Part shown: positions 1 to 5,983 of the stretch, piece by piece
Layout: every line of letters begins with the position of its first letter
Numbering within the stretch: the stretch's first letter is position 1
Assembly (NCBI GenBank): GCA_934086255.1
Contig: CAKOIB010000038.1
Location: forward strand, 1-12,114
From: an uncultured Bacilli bacterium
GTDB taxonomy: Bacteria > Bacillota_I > Bacilli_A > RF39 > UBA660
DNA: 12,114 nucleotides
Direction of reading: 5' to 3'
Notes under the pieces: model-generated
What the model saw: the letters and a program-made list of their open reading frames with translations, nothing else
What the model was told of the DNA's origin: nothing
Database searches by the model: none
Translations under genes and position numbers: made by a program

Positions 1-180
1 GAAGATAAAGAACCAATAAAAGAAGATAAAACTCCTATTAAAGATAATAATTCTATAAATAATAATAAAAAAGATGATAGTGTTTTATTTAATGTTATTT
101 CTTATTTATTTGGGATTTTATCACTTATAGTATTTATTACCGTTATAGTAATAACTACAAAGAAAAATAAGAAACAATAA
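1..180 (+). CDS. C-terminal end of a membrane-anchored protein (5' partial)
   Basis: The gene enters from the left edge in frame 1 and ends with TAA at 178-180, leaving the last 59 residues. The visible part begins with a Lys/Glu/Asp/Pro-rich hydrophilic stretch containing a loose repeat (DKEPIKE, DKTPIKD). An Asn/Lys spacer follows, then one hydrophobic segment of about 23 residues (about 30-52) and a short basic tail (KKNKKQ). This is the usual shape of an extracellular protein held by a C-terminal transmembrane helix with a positive cytoplasmic tail. No LPXTG-type sorting motif precedes the helix, so sortase anchoring is not supported. The function cannot be told from the tail alone. No clear hairpin terminator follows; the pheS promoter begins seven bases after the stop. 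Confidence 0.75.
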   Translation, partial: EDKEPIKEDKTPIKDNNSINNNKKDDSVLFNVISYLFGILSLIVFITVIVITTKKNKKQ

Positions 181-186
181 AAAATA

Positions 187-214
187 TTGACTTTTAATAT
201 ATTTGTGATAAAAT
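187..214 (+). promoter_or_regulatory. sigma-A-type promoter of the pheST T-box leader
   Basis: A TTGACT -35 box at 187-192 is followed after 16 bases by a TAAAAT -10 box at 209-214. A TG at 206-207 gives an extended -10. Transcription would start near 220, just before Stem I of the T-box, which fits. It lies immediately after the stop of the upstream gene. Confidence 0.7.
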
Positions 215-232
215 TATTAATGAATTAGCAAT

Positions 233-407
233 GATAGGAACATAGTAATAAAAGTAATTATTTATAGAGAGAAAGTGCTTGGTGAAAACTTTTAATAAAC
301 TTTTATGAATTCACTTCTTAGCTTAATCGGTTACGCGTTATAGTATTAAGTATAAAAATAAGGTGGTACCACGATCAATTCGTCCTTTGGTATCATCTTT
401 TTATTTT
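233..407 (+). promoter_or_regulatory. T-box riboswitch sensing tRNA-Phe, upstream of pheST
   Basis: This leader senses the charging state of tRNA-Phe and lets transcription continue when uncharged tRNA is bound. Stem I is visible. A lower helix pairs 235-240 with 315-320. A specifier loop has AGTA on its 5' side (244-247) and GAA-TTC-AC on its 3' side. A perfect 7-bp helix pairs 248-254 with 300-306. The specifier codon is TTC (Phe) at 310-312, matching the downstream genes. AGAGAG (266-271) and GGTG (281-284) resemble the conserved distal Stem I elements. A 6-bp helix (322-327 with 345-350) fits Stem III. The T-box sequence lies at 360-373; its TGGT can pair with the ACCA end expected of tRNA-Phe with discriminator A. 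The identification rests on the specifier, T-box sequence, terminator and gene context all agreeing. Confidence 0.95.
362..407 (+). terminator. intrinsic terminator of the T-box leader
   Basis: Bases 362-371 pair with 388-397 (10 bp, including G.U pairs), with a small inner helix 372-374/380-382 continuing the stem past a bulge. A T-rich tract follows at 398-407. The 5' arm is the T-box sequence itself, so binding of uncharged tRNA to the antiterminator would exclude this hairpin. The tract ends just before the pheS ribosome binding site. Confidence 0.85.
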
Positions 408-419
408 AGGGAGGAAATT

Positions 420-1448
420 ATGGAAAATATTAAAAATCAAATGAATGATGCCTTTTCTAATATCAATAATCTTTCAGAACTTGAATCTTTAAGAATTAAT
501 TATATTGGTAAAAAAGGTATTATTACAGAACTTTATTCTAAAATGAAAGATTTATCTAATGATGAAAAAAAAGAATATGGTATGAAAGTTAATGAATTAA
601 AAGAACTTTTTAATACTAAATACGATCTTTTAAAGAATAAACTTAATGAAAAATCTTTAAATGAAAAGTTAGAGTCTGAAATGATTGACGTAACACTACC
701 TGGTTATAATCTAAAAACCGGTTCAGCTCATATTCTTGATAAAGTAATCGAAGAAATAGAAACCTTTTATATGTCTATGGGTTACGATGTAGTCGAAGGC
801 CCTGAAGTAGAAAAAGATTTATACAACTTTGAAATGCTAAATCTACAAAAAGGTCATCCTGCTAGAGATGCACAAGACACTTTCTACATTAACTCAGATG
901 AAATACTTCTTAGATCACAAACATCTCCAGTTCAAGTTAGAACCATGTTAGAAAAAAAAGGAGAACCATTTAGAATAATATGTCCTGGTAAAACATATCG
1001 TAGAGATTATGATGATGCTACTCATTCACATCAATTTATGCAATGCGAAGGAATGGTTGTAGATAAACAAATATCCTTATCAGATTTAAAAGGAACTTTA
1101 GACTTAATGGCTAAACACTTATTTGGTAAAGATGTTGTTACAAGATTTAGACCTTCTTTTTATCCATTTACTGAACCTAGTGTTGAGTTTGATGTATCTT
1201 GTTTTAAATGTAATGGAAAGGGTTGTAATGTTTGTAAAGGTACAACTTGGATAACTATAGGTGGTGCTGGAATTGTCCATCCTAATGTACTTAATATGGC
1301 AGGATATGACAGTGAAAAATATACTGGATTTGCCTTTGGATTCGGAATAGAAAGAATTGCAATGGTCAAATATGGAGTACCTGATGTAAGACATTTTTAT
1401 ACAAATGATTTAAGAGTTTGTAATGAGTTTGAAAGGAGGGGAGAATAA
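420..1448 (+). CDS. pheS: phenylalanine--tRNA ligase alpha subunit
   Basis: Catalytic subunit of the cytoplasmic alpha2-beta2 phenylalanyl-tRNA synthetase, which attaches Phe to tRNA-Phe using ATP. The start is the ATG at 420 behind the strong RBS GGGAGGAAAT, giving 342 residues, close to the usual length. Upstream codons in this frame (GTG at 363) lie inside the T-box terminator and are not coding. Residues 1-90 form the N-terminal coiled coil that contacts tRNA. The class II core follows: motif 1 around 126-150 (GPEVEKDLYNFEMLN), motif 2 with R194-R195-D196, and motif 3 around 303-315 (GFAFGFGIER, R312). A four-cysteine cluster (C261, C264, C269, C272) resembles the CxxC pairs seen in many bacterial PheS and may bind metal. 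The stop overlaps the pheT start by one base (ATAATG), implying translational coupling. Control is by the tRNA-Phe T-box. Confidence 0.98.
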   Translation: MENIKNQMNDAFSNINNLSELESLRINYIGKKGIITELYSKMKDLSNDEKKEYGMKVNELKELFNTKYDLLKNKLNEKSLNEKLESEMIDVTLPGYNLKTGSAHILDKVIEEIETFYMSMGYDVVEGPEVEKDLYNFEMLNLQKGHPARDAQDTFYINSDEILLRSQTSPVQVRTMLEKKGEPFRIICPGKTYRRDYDDATHSHQFMQCEGMVVDKQISLSDLKGTLDLMAKHLFGKDVVTRFRPSFYPFTEPSVEFDVSCFKCNGKGCNVCKGTTWITIGGAGIVHPNVLNMAGYDSEKYTGFAFGFGIERIAMVKYGVPDVRHFYTNDLRVCNEFERRGE

Positions 1449-3814
1449 TGAAAATATCTACTAATTGGATTAATGACTATGTTAAAGTTGATGACCAAAA
1501 CAAAGTAGAACTTGCTGATAAAATAACAAATGCTGGGGTAAATATTGAAGAAGTAAAAGAATACAAGTTTAATAACTTAGTAGTAGGACAAATCATTGAA
1601 TGCGAACGTCATCCAGGATCTGATCACTTAAATATATGTCAAGTTAATGTTGGTGATAGAGTTCAACAAATAATATGTGGTGCTGATAACGTATCTAAAG
1701 GAATTAAAGTCATTGTCTCATTACCTGGTGCTATTCTTCCAGGAAATTTTCTAATCGAAGAAAGAAGCTTACTTGGAGTAAAATCATGTGGAATGATATG
1801 CGCTTTATATGAACTAGGTTTAGCAGATAAAGAACTAACTTATGACGATGGTATTCACATATTACCAGATACCGCACAAGTAGGAGACGATGCTTGCAAA
1901 TATCTTGGTGTTGATGATACTATTTATACTTTAGACCTTAATCCAAATAGAAATGATTGCTTATCTCATTTAGGTTTTGCTTATGAAGCATCATGCATTT
2001 TAAATAGAAATGTTAACCTACCTAATACCAACTATAGTGAAATAGACCAAAGCATTAATGATAAATTAAAACTAGAAGTAAACACTCCACTTTGTAGTAT
2101 GTATCAAACTAAAATAGTAAAAGATGTCATCATTGGACCAAGTCCTGATTTCATAAAAAATAGATTAGAACAAGTAGGAATGCGTTCCATTAATAATGTA
2201 GTAGATATATCTAATTATATAATGCTTGAATATGGACAACCCCTTCATTTCTTTGATATGGATAAAGTTGGAAATAAAATTATAGTTAGAAATGCCAAAG
2301 ATAATGAAAGTATTATTACTTTAGACAATGAAGAAAGAGAATTAATTGATTCTGATATAGTAATTGCAAATGAAAAAGAAGCAATCGCAGTAGCAGGTGT
2401 TATGGGAGGACTTAACTCTGAAGTTACATCAAATACTAAAAACATTATAATAGAAAGTGCAATATTTGATCCTTATAGCGTTAGATACACTTCAATTAGA
2501 TTAGGGTTAAGAAGTGAAGCTTCTCTTAGATTTGAAAAAGGTCTTAATTATGAATACACTACTATGGCCCTTGATAGAGCATGCTATTTACTAGAAAAAT
2601 ACGCTAGTGGTAAAGTACTAAAAGATAAAGTAATTTATGACAATGTAGATAAGACTCCTAAAGTAGCAGAAGCAAGTCTTGATAAAATAAATAAAGTATT
2701 AGGAATAGAACTTACTAATGATATTGTAAGTAGTATATTTGATAAGTTAGGTTTTAAATATGAATTAAATAATGATAATTATATTGTTACTATTCCTAAC
2801 AGAAGAATGGATGTTTCAATAAGAGAAGACTTAATCGAAGAAATTGGTAGATTTTATGGATATGATAAACTAGTTAATAAGACTCCAGTTCTTCCTATTA
2901 AAAGTGGTGTTTATACTGGTAATATTGGTATTAGAAAAGATATTTCTAAAAGACTTAGAAGTCAATCCTTAAATGAAGTTAAAACCTATACTTTAGTAGG
3001 CCAAAAAGAAATAGATATGTTTTCTCAAAACGATCCTATTAAATTACTTATGCCAATGAGTAGTGATAAGATGTATGTAAGACAAAGTTTAATACCATCT
3101 CTTTTAAACGTTTATGATTATAATAACAAACGTGGTGTTAAAGATATAAATATATATGAAATAAGTAATGTTTATGACAAAGACTATAAAGAAACACAAT
3201 TACTAAGTATATTAATGTCAGGTAATTATATTGATTATAGTTTTGATGGAGTCGGTATAAAAAATAATTTCTATGTTATAAAAGGAATAATAGAAAATAT
3301 TCTTAACTATCTTGGATATGATAAAAGATATAGATTTGAACCACTTAAAGATAAAAAAGAAATGCATCCAGGAATGAGTGCTAGTATATATATTGATAAT
3401 GATTTAATTGGATATATTGGTAAGCTTAGTCCTGTTGCGAGTAAAGATGATATTTACGTTTGTGAAATTAATTTATCTGTAGTTTACACTAAGAAAAGTA
3501 AGAAAATTAAGTACCCAGAAATATCTAAATATCCAGAAATAACAAAAGATGTTGCTTTTATATTAGATAAGAATGTACTATCTAGTGATGTTTTAAAAGA
3601 AATAAGAAAAAATGGTAATAAGATATTATCAAGTGTAAAAGTATTTGATCTTTATGTTGGCGATAAGATAGATAAAAATAAAAAATCAGTTGGATATTCT
3701 CTTACATTCCAAGATGTAAATAGAACTTTAACTGATGAAGAAGTTGATAGTGTATTTAAAACAATTATTGATAAAGTATCATCTAAGTTTAAATGTGAAA
3801 TAAGAGATAAGTAG
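1448..3814 (+). CDS. pheT: phenylalanine--tRNA ligase beta subunit
   Basis: Large subunit of phenylalanyl-tRNA synthetase; it binds tRNA, edits Tyr-tRNA-Phe and pairs with PheS. At 788 residues it is full length. The start ATG overlaps the pheS stop by one base; the RBS (AGGAGGGGAG) lies in the end of pheS. Domains in order: an OB-fold tRNA-binding domain at about 40-150 (VVGQIIECERHPGSDHLNIC, then QIICGADNVSKG); the LDLNPNRNDCLSHLG stretch at about 162-176; the B3/B4 editing domain from about 215 (RSINNVVDISNY, GQPLHFFDMDK at 246-273); the B5 domain at about 400-475 with an RRMDV..REDLIEEIGR segment; the inactive class II-like core; and a C-terminal FDX-ACB anticodon-binding domain from about 690 (KYPEITKDVAFIL to the end). 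No truncation or frameshift is seen. Transcription ends at a hairpin overlapping the stop codon. Confidence 0.98.
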   Translation: MKISTNWINDYVKVDDQNKVELADKITNAGVNIEEVKEYKFNNLVVGQIIECERHPGSDHLNICQVNVGDRVQQIICGADNVSKGIKVIVSLPGAILPGNFLIEERSLLGVKSCGMICALYELGLADKELTYDDGIHILPDTAQVGDDACKYLGVDDTIYTLDLNPNRNDCLSHLGFAYEASCILNRNVNLPNTNYSEIDQSINDKLKLEVNTPLCSMYQTKIVKDVIIGPSPDFIKNRLEQVGMRSINNVVDISNYIMLEYGQPLHFFDMDKVGNKIIVRNAKDNESIITLDNEERELIDSDIVIANEKEAIAVAGVMGGLNSEVTSNTKNIIIESAIFDPYSVRYTSIRLGLRSEASLRFEKGLNYEYTTMALDRACYLLEKYASGKVLKDKVIYDNVDKTPKVAEASLDKINKVLGIELTNDIVSSIFDKLGFKYELNNDNYIVTIPNRRMDVSIREDLIEEIGRFYGYDKLVNKTPVLPIKSGVYTGNIGIRKDISKRLRSQSLNEVKTYTLVGQKEIDMFSQNDPIKLLMPMSSDKMYVRQSLIPSLLNVYDYNNKRGVKDINIYEISNVYDKDYKETQLLSILMSGNYIDYSFDGVGIKNNFYVIKGIIENILNYLGYDKRYRFEPLKDKKEMHPGMSASIYIDNDLIGYIGKLSPVASKDDIYVCEINLSVVYTKKSKKIKYPEISKYPEITKDVAFILDKNVLSSDVLKEIRKNGNKILSSVKVFDLYVGDKIDKNKKSVGYSLTFQDVNRTLTDEEVDSVFKTIIDKVSSKFKCEIRDK

Positions 3815-3828
3815 TCTCTTATTTTTTT
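3799..3828 (+). terminator. rho-independent terminator of pheST
   Basis: A 9-bp perfect stem (3799-3807 with 3815-3823) with a 7-base loop is followed by a T run (3822-3828). The 5' arm lies in the last codons of pheT and the TAG stop (3812-3814) sits in the loop, so the terminator is built into the end of the gene. Confidence 0.9.
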
Positions 3829-3942
3829 ACACTATTTTATTTATTGTAAAGCATGTCAACTTTGTGTGTGAATAAGTGTAAAATTAATAAAAAAGTTAGG
3901 AATTACCCATTTATATGCGTTGTATATATATGAGGTGATTAA

Positions 3943-4464
3943 ATGGATAACTATATTGATATAACTAAATATTATGTTGGTAAGAAAAAAACAAGAGGTC
4001 AAATAATTTATAAATATTATTTTATATCAGATGATGGTAAAAAATACTATGTAAGCAAAAATAAAGTAATTTTAGATCCTAGTATTGAAGAAATAAGAAT
4101 GGCTAAATGGTTCTCAAGTTTAGGTGATGATGTTGTTTACATTAATCCTAAGGTTAATTATCCTCCAGGAATATCAACATCAGATTATATATATAAGGAT
4201 GAAAAATGGGATTTAAAAATAGTTGGTGTTAATGCTACTAGTACAAAAAGAGCTGTAGATAATATTGTCAAGACTACTAAAAATCAAACTAACAATATTA
4301 TTTTAGATATTACAAAATCGAAACTTGATAGAGAAAATATAATAGAGCAAGTAAAAACTGTTTTTTTAACAAGAGGTAGGCAATGGATAAGGCAAATTGT
4401 GATTGTTGATGATTATAAAGTATTAAAAGCATATAAAAGATGCGATGAAAACATAAAAAAATAA
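3943..4464 (+). CDS. free-standing CdiA/phage-type C-terminal nuclease-domain protein (putative RNase toxin)
   Basis: A 173-residue soluble protein with no signal peptide or membrane segment. The start is ATG behind GAGGTGATT, a good RBS. Residues 1-45 are Lys/Tyr-rich with a small beta-hairpin-like segment (FISDDGKKYYVS). The core follows: a helix with E49-E50 (EEIRMAKWF), then GISTSDY (76-82), WDLK (89-92), a basic helix, QTNNIILDI (115-123), and a late stretch RQWIRQIVIVDDYKV. This order resembles the nuclease domains at the C-termini of phage minor head proteins and CdiA-type toxins (tRNase, BECR class), where the D-x-K segment forms part of the active site. A PD-(D/E)xK-like reading (D81, D90-x-K92) is an alternative fold. 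No delivery domain and no obvious antitoxin gene are present. A minus-strand terminator overlaps its last codons. Family recall is from memory; the function is inferred. Confidence 0.65.
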   Translation: MDNYIDITKYYVGKKKTRGQIIYKYYFISDDGKKYYVSKNKVILDPSIEEIRMAKWFSSLGDDVVYINPKVNYPPGISTSDYIYKDEKWDLKIVGVNATSTKRAVDNIVKTTKNQTNNIILDITKSKLDRENIIEQVKTVFLTRGRQWIRQIVIVDDYKVLKAYKRCDENIKK

Positions 4465-4500
4465 GTCTTCCCCTCTCCGAGCGGAGTGGGAAAGACTTAT
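4454..4500 (-). terminator. strong minus-strand terminator, converging on the nuclease-like gene
   Basis: Bases 4461-4478 pair with 4483-4500 around a four-base loop: 17 of 18 positions pair when read as minus-strand RNA, with one A.A mismatch and one G.U pair. On the minus strand the stem is followed by seven U (complement of 4454-4460). On the plus strand no T run follows, so it is built chiefly to stop minus-strand transcription. Its A run also encodes the last Lys codons and runs up to the stop of the nuclease-like gene. It may still protect the 3' end of that mRNA. Confidence 0.85.
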
Positions 4501-4529
4501 AATAAGAAGTTATGTGTAATAACTCTTAC
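4454..4529 (-). ncRNA. predicted small RNA (about 75 nt) from promoter P1
   Basis: A consensus minus-strand promoter (4536-4565) is followed about 30 bases downstream by a textbook minus-strand terminator (4454-4500), with no credible gene between. The expected product starts near 4529. It has a short 5' hairpin (GTTAT/ATAAC) and ends in the 18-position terminator stem. A 12-codon ATG frame in the transcript has no ribosome binding site. The last bases are antisense to the end of the nuclease-like mRNA. I do not recognise a known RNA family. Start and end are estimated from promoter and terminator only. Confidence 0.5.
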
Positions 4530-4535
4530 ATTCAT

Positions 4536-4565
4536 ATTATAATACAATAAGTTATAATATGTCAA
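4536..4565 (-). promoter_or_regulatory. consensus minus-strand promoter P1
   Basis: Read on the minus strand, a perfect TTGACA (4560-4565) and a perfect TATAAT (4536-4541) are separated by 18 bases. The 30-base unit matches P2 (4683-4712) at 24 of 30 positions, including spacer bases, so the two look like copies. No annotated gene lies downstream on this strand before the terminator at 4454-4500. Confidence 0.75.
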
Positions 4566-4589
4566 GGATATATTGAACTGAATATATCC
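4566..4589. repeat. 9-bp inverted repeat abutting promoter P1
   Basis: GGATATATT and AATATATCC flank a 6-base centre as a perfect inverted repeat. It ends exactly at the -35 box of P1. As DNA it could be an operator or upstream protein site; as RNA from P2 it would form a hairpin. No T run follows on either strand, so it is not a terminator. Confidence 0.6.
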
Positions 4590-4633
4590 ATATTTATTAT
4601 ATACTAAATATATTATTTTATACATGTAATACA

Positions 4634-4673
4634 AATGAGATGCCATCCAGCCAATGCCGAACAACACCTCATT
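4634..4673 (-). ncRNA. 40-nt G.U-rich hairpin at the 5' end of the predicted P2 transcript
   Basis: As minus-strand RNA, the 18 bases from 4673 down to 4656 pair throughout with those from 4651 down to 4634, around a four-base loop (AUUG). Six of the 18 pairs are G.U, and all six become A.C mismatches on the plus strand, which argues that the functional RNA is the minus-strand one. It starts about 3 bases after the expected P2 start site. No U run follows, so it is not a simple terminator. The transcript probably reads on towards the terminator at 4454-4500 (about 220 nt) or is processed. This block is visibly richer in G+C than its surroundings. No known RNA family is recognised. Confidence 0.45.
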
Positions 4674-4682
4674 CACAACTTA

Positions 4683-4712
4683 ATTATAACATATTAAGTT
4701 AAGACATGTCAA
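4683..4712 (-). promoter_or_regulatory. consensus minus-strand promoter P2
   Basis: On the minus strand, TTGACA (4707-4712) and TATAAT (4683-4688) are both perfect and 18 bases apart, as in P1. The expected start is near 4676, just before the hairpin at 4634-4673. Its -35 box is 10 bases from the -35 box of the plus-strand promoter at 4723, a back-to-back arrangement. The 8-bp palindrome GACATGTC covers part of the -35 box (4703-4710). Confidence 0.75.
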
Positions 4713-4722
4713 AGATTTTTGC

Positions 4723-4751
4723 TTGACTTCATTTGTTCTTTTTGATATATT
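4723..4751 (+). promoter_or_regulatory. promoter of the flavoprotein-ftsW operon
   Basis: TTGACT (4723-4728), a 17-base spacer, and TATATT (4746-4751) with an extended -10 TGA at 4743-4745. The start would be near 4758, just before the GGAGGTG ribosome binding site (4764-4770) of the gene at 4775. Confidence 0.75.
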
Positions 4752-4774
4752 TAGTTTAGTTTTGGAGGTGTCCT

Positions 4775-5983
4775 ATGATAAAAATAGCAGTAATAGGGGG
4801 CGGAGCATCTGGCCTTGTTGCAAGCATTTATGCCAAAAACAATAATACAATTGTTGACTTATATGAAAAAAACGATGAAATAGGTAAAAAAATACTAGTA
4901 ACAGGCAATGGAAGATGCAACTATTTTAATGAAGATTTTACTACTGATAAGTTCTATAGTTTTAATAAATATGACATTAGTAACATTATAAACAATAATA
5001 TGAAAGAGGAGGTATTATCTTTTTTTGAATCTATTGGAATAATTCCTAGTATTAAAAATGGATACTATTATCCTAGTTCTTATAAAGCAAATAGTATTAG
5101 ATTATCATTAACAGAGGAAGTTTATTCTAAAGGTATTAATGTTTTTACTAATAGTTTAGTTACCGATATTTTATATAATGATAATGAAAATTGCTTTTAT
5201 ATTTGTATTAATAATGAGTATAAAAAATATGATAAAGTAATTTTATCAACAGGTTCTTGTGCCTATGTTAAAAGCACTAATTCCTATGATTTAATTAAAA
5301 AATACCATAACATAACACCTCTTTTACCAAGCCTTGTACCCCTTATTGGAAAAGGCAATTACTTTAAACTTTGGAATGGAGTAAGATGCAATTGTGAAAT
5401 TAGTTTACTTGATAAAACTATTTTAAAAGAATCTGGTGAGATACAACTTACTGATTACGGTATAAGTGGAATATGTGTTTTTAATTTGAGTGGTTTTATA
5501 AATAAAATGCTATATCAAAAGAAAAATGTCTTTGTAAGCATTAACTTTATACCATTTATAAAAAATGATTATTATAAATGGTTTAATATTAGAAAAAAAT
5601 TACTTAGTGATAGAACTATATATGATTTTTTAGTCACTATCTTAAATGAAAAACTAGTTGATACTATTTTATATGTTACTAATATATCCAAAGATAAAAT
5701 AGTAAATGAACTTAACTCAAATGAAATAGACAATATTATTTCTAATTTAACTTCATTTAAATTAGAAATCATTTCTTCAAAAGATTTTTCTAGAGCTCAA
5801 GTATGCAATGGTGGCATTAATCTTAATGAAATTAATACCAATACCATGGAATCCTTAAAAATAAAAAACCTTTATATTACTGGAGAAATCCTTGATGTAT
5901 GTGGTATATGTGGAGGATATAATTTAGGCTTTGCTTTTATAACAGGACTTTTAGCAGGACTAGCAGGAGGCAAAAATGATTAA
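4775..5983 (+). CDS. HI0933/BaiN-like FAD-dependent oxidoreductase
   Basis: A 402-residue cytoplasmic flavoprotein of the HI0933/YhiN family, often labelled NAD(P)/FAD-dependent oxidoreductase, aminoacetone oxidase family or BaiN. The N-terminus has the Rossmann dinucleotide motif G8-G-G-A-S-G13 and the acidic E31 that binds the adenosine ribose. The family signature GNGRCN follows at 44-49. Near the C-terminus are QVCNGGI and the closing FAD motif TGEILDVCGICGGYNLGFAF. Length is normal for the family and the start is ATG behind GGAGGTG. It is the first gene of the operon from the promoter at 4723 and overlaps the next flavoprotein by 8 bases, so the two are likely translated together. The physiological substrate is not known for most members; a bile-acid role from the BaiN name should not be assumed. 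Confidence 0.92.
   Translation: MIKIAVIGGGASGLVASIYAKNNNTIVDLYEKNDEIGKKILVTGNGRCNYFNEDFTTDKFYSFNKYDISNIINNNMKEEVLSFFESIGIIPSIKNGYYYPSSYKANSIRLSLTEEVYSKGINVFTNSLVTDILYNDNENCFYICINNEYKKYDKVILSTGSCAYVKSTNSYDLIKKYHNITPLLPSLVPLIGKGNYFKLWNGVRCNCEISLLDKTILKESGEIQLTDYGISGICVFNLSGFINKMLYQKKNVFVSINFIPFIKNDYYKWFNIRKKLLSDRTIYDFLVTILNEKLVDTILYVTNISKDKIVNELNSNEIDNIISNLTSFKLEIISSKDFSRAQVCNGGINLNEINTNTMESLKIKNLYITGEILDVCGICGGYNLGFAFITGLLAGLAGGKND

Noticed and set aside
1..180. A sortase-anchored surface protein.
   Set aside because: The C-terminal helix and basic tail fit, but no LPXTG-like motif precedes them.
363..419. A longer pheS starting from GTG at 363.
   Set aside because: These codons are the T-box sequence and terminator; ATG at 420 has a strong RBS and gives the normal PheS N-terminus.
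1119..1394. Minus-strand frames across pheS (and similar ones in pheT, both flavoprotein genes, ftsW and the DUF5684-type gene).
   Set aside because: They lie opposite well-recognised genes, lack ribosome binding sites and look like chance complements of coding sequence.
3854..3859. A third TTGACA on the minus strand, in the pheT to nuclease-gene gap.
   Set aside because: The best -10 candidate (TAAAAT) is only 14 bases away and there is nothing to transcribe before the pheT end. The rest of this 128-base gap shows no convincing plus-strand promoter either, only an AT-rich tract and the RBS.
4497..4676. A 59-codon minus-strand reading frame starting GTG near 4676, and a 19-codon ATG frame at about 4671, inside the predicted P2 transcript.
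   Set aside because: Neither has a ribosome binding site, since the start falls at the transcript's first bases. The longer frame is Tyr/Asn/Ile-rich, as chance frames are in AT-rich DNA, and runs through promoter P1. A small peptide cannot be fully excluded.
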